Assembly (NCBI GenBank): GCA_903953805.1
Contig: CAJBLC010000025.1
Span: forward strand, 1 to 6,062
DNA length: 6,062 nt
Direction of reading: 5' to 3'
From: an uncultured Actinomycetes bacterium
GTDB lineage: Bacteria > Actinomycetota > Actinomycetes > Nanopelagicales > Nanopelagicaceae
Shown here one piece after another: positions 4,908 through 6,062 of this stretch (its first letter is position 1; the number at the start of each line of letters is the position of its first letter). The notes beneath the pieces were generated by a model that was not told the DNA's origin, ran no database searches, and saw only the letters and a list, made by a program, of their open reading frames with translations. The translations under genes and the position numbers were made by a program.

Positions 4908-6062
4908 TTAAGCGTGGGAGAAGTGACGAGTACCAGTGAAGAACATGGCAATTCCTGCTGCTGTAGCGGCGGCAATCACTTCTTCATCACGGACACTGCC
5001 ACCTGGCTGTACTACTGCAGTGACACCGGCATCGATCAAGATCTGTAGGCCATCGGCAAATGGGAAGAAGGCATCGCTCGATGCAACGGAGCCCTTACTT
5101 CGGTCGCCAGCGCGACTGACTGCTAAGCGTGCAGAATCGACGCGATTGACCTGTCCCATACCGACGCCAACCGAAGCACCATTATGAGCTAAAAGAATCG
5201 CATTGCTCTTTACTGCTCGGACTGCCCGCCAGGCGAATGTGAGATCTGCAAGGAGCTCTGCTGAAACTGGAGCGCCACTGACCTGCTTCCAATTCGCACT
5301 ATCGTCACCATCTGCATCGACAAGATCTGTACCTTGAATGAGAAGACCACCTGAGATTGGTCGCAACTCTTCACGCGCAATGGTGTAACCATCAATCGTG
5401 AGAAGTCGAATCGATGGCTTCTTGCTTAATATCTCAATTGCTTCAGTAGTGAATGATGGCGCGATAACAACTTCAGTAAATATCTCACTGACATTCTTCG
5501 CCATCTCAGTTGTTACTTCACGGTTCGCCGCAATCACTCCCCCAAAAGCAGATACTGGGTCGCAGGCATGTGCCTTGAGGTGAGCAGTTGTAATGTCGGC
5601 GGCGATAGCAATTCCACATGGGTTTGCATGTTTGATAATGGCAACGCACGGTTCCTGGTGATCAAAAGCGGCTCGGAGCGCAGCATCGGCATCGGTGTAA
5701 TTATTAAATGACATCTCTTTGCCGTGAAGCTGTTTGGCCTGTGCGATTCCAGCACTACCGCTCTCACCATAGACAGATGCACTCTGATGTGGGTTCTCGC
5801 CGTAACGAAGCCCCACAATACGGTGCCAGACCTTTGCACGCCAATCATCAGCGCGATCAATACGAGTACCAAGCCAGCTCGCGATCGTCATGTCATATTC
5901 AGCAGTGGTGCGGAAGGTCTCCATCGCGAGTTCAATACGCTCTTCGAGCGTAAATCCCCCGGCAGCAAGCGCTGAATGCACGCGCGCATATTGGGAAGGA
6001 TCGGAGACAACTGCAACAGAACCATGGTTTTTAGCTGCTCCGCGAAGCATGCTTGGGCCACC
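4908..6062 (-). CDS. purH: Bifunctional AICAR transformylase / IMP cyclohydrolase PurH, C-terminal 384 residues (5' end beyond window)
   Basis: PurH performs the last two steps of IMP synthesis: formylation of AICAR with 10-formyl-THF, then ring closure. The reading frame is open to the right edge, where GGPSMLRGAAKNHGSVAVV matches the middle of the N-terminal cyclohydrolase domain; about 130 residues should be missing. The internal ATG at 6050 is therefore not the gene start. The transformylase domain begins near LRYGENPHQSAS (85-96 of the visible part). It carries KQLHGKEMSFNNYTDADAA (110-128), the catalytic KHANPCG (144-150), DPVSAFGG (168-175), VKSNAIL (284-290), GQVNRVDSA (303-311), SDAFFPFADG (329-338) and QPGGSVRDEEVI (352-363). 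It ends FTGTRHFSHA, close to the usual family C-terminus. No terminator separates it from folD, 41 nt downstream. Confidence 0.97.
   Translation of the reverse strand, partial: GGPSMLRGAAKNHGSVAVVSDPSQYARVHSALAAGGFTLEERIELAMETFRTTAEYDMTIASWLGTRIDRADDWRAKVWHRIVGLRYGENPHQSASVYGESGSAGIAQAKQLHGKEMSFNNYTDADAALRAAFDHQEPCVAIIKHANPCGIAIAADITTAHLKAHACDPVSAFGGVIAANREVTTEMAKNVSEIFTEVVIAPSFTTEAIEILSKKPSIRLLTIDGYTIAREELRPISGGLLIQGTDLVDADGDDSANWKQVSGAPVSAELLADLTFAWRAVRAVKSNAILLAHNGASVGVGMGQVNRVDSARLAVSRAGDRSKGSVASSDAFFPFADGLQILIDAGVTAVVQPGGSVRDEEVIAAATAAGIAMFFTGTRHFSHA

Noticed and set aside
6048..6050. Internal ATG of purH as the gene start
   Set aside because: The frame stays open to the window edge and the upstream residues GGPS belong to the conserved PurH motif, so the gene is cut by the window, not short.
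1..6062. A hidden novel system such as a mobile element, CRISPR array, toxin-antitoxin pair or phage-defence genes
   Set aside because: Nearly all of the sequence is accounted for by intact conserved housekeeping genes and short control regions. I saw no repeat array, transposase, integrase, tRNA or unexplained long gap.

Overview
The window is a stretch of bacterial chromosome with moderate GC (roughly half, by eye) that reads as free-living actinobacterial core genome. Three things point to Actinomycetota: (i) the order purH - folD - small DUF3017-type membrane protein - mdh - icd, which is a conserved actinobacterial neighbourhood; (ii) a groEL preceded by a CIRCE operator with no groES directly upstream, as for the solitary groEL2 of that phylum; (iii) an isolated MsiK/UgpC-type sugar-transporter ATPase. 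The moderate GC would suit a freshwater or marine low-GC actinobacterium (for example a Nanopelagicales relative), but that placement is inference.

Layout. Positions 1-154 (minus) hold the 5' end of groEL, which runs off the left edge. Positions 155-420 are a divergent control region. It holds the groEL promoter, a near-perfect CIRCE operator and a leader hairpin facing left, and a possible promoter, two small hairpins and a strong ribosome binding site facing right. Positions 421-1506 (plus) encode a 361-residue MalK/UgpC/MsiK-type ATPase. A strong symmetrical terminator at about 1517-1550 separates it from the convergent minus-strand cluster. Read in the direction of transcription (right to left), that cluster is purH (5' end beyond the right edge), folD, the DUF3017-type gene, mdh and icd. 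Spacings are 41 nt, a 4-nt overlap, 53 nt and 1 nt, so the five genes are probably one operon ending at the shared terminator.

How the genes fit together. FolD makes 10-formyl-THF, which is the formyl donor for the AICAR transformylase half of PurH, so these two are direct pathway partners in purine synthesis. Mdh and Icd are two TCA-cycle dehydrogenases; Icd also supplies NADPH and 2-oxoglutarate. The role of the DUF3017-type protein is unknown. The ATPase would energise ABC importers whose membrane and binding-protein genes are not in this window.

No mobile element, CRISPR array, tRNA, rRNA, broken gene or clearly novel system is visible. The points worth a second look are regulatory: the architecture of the 155-420 control region, the hairpins in both leaders, the TTG start of the DUF3017-type gene and the orphan ATPase.
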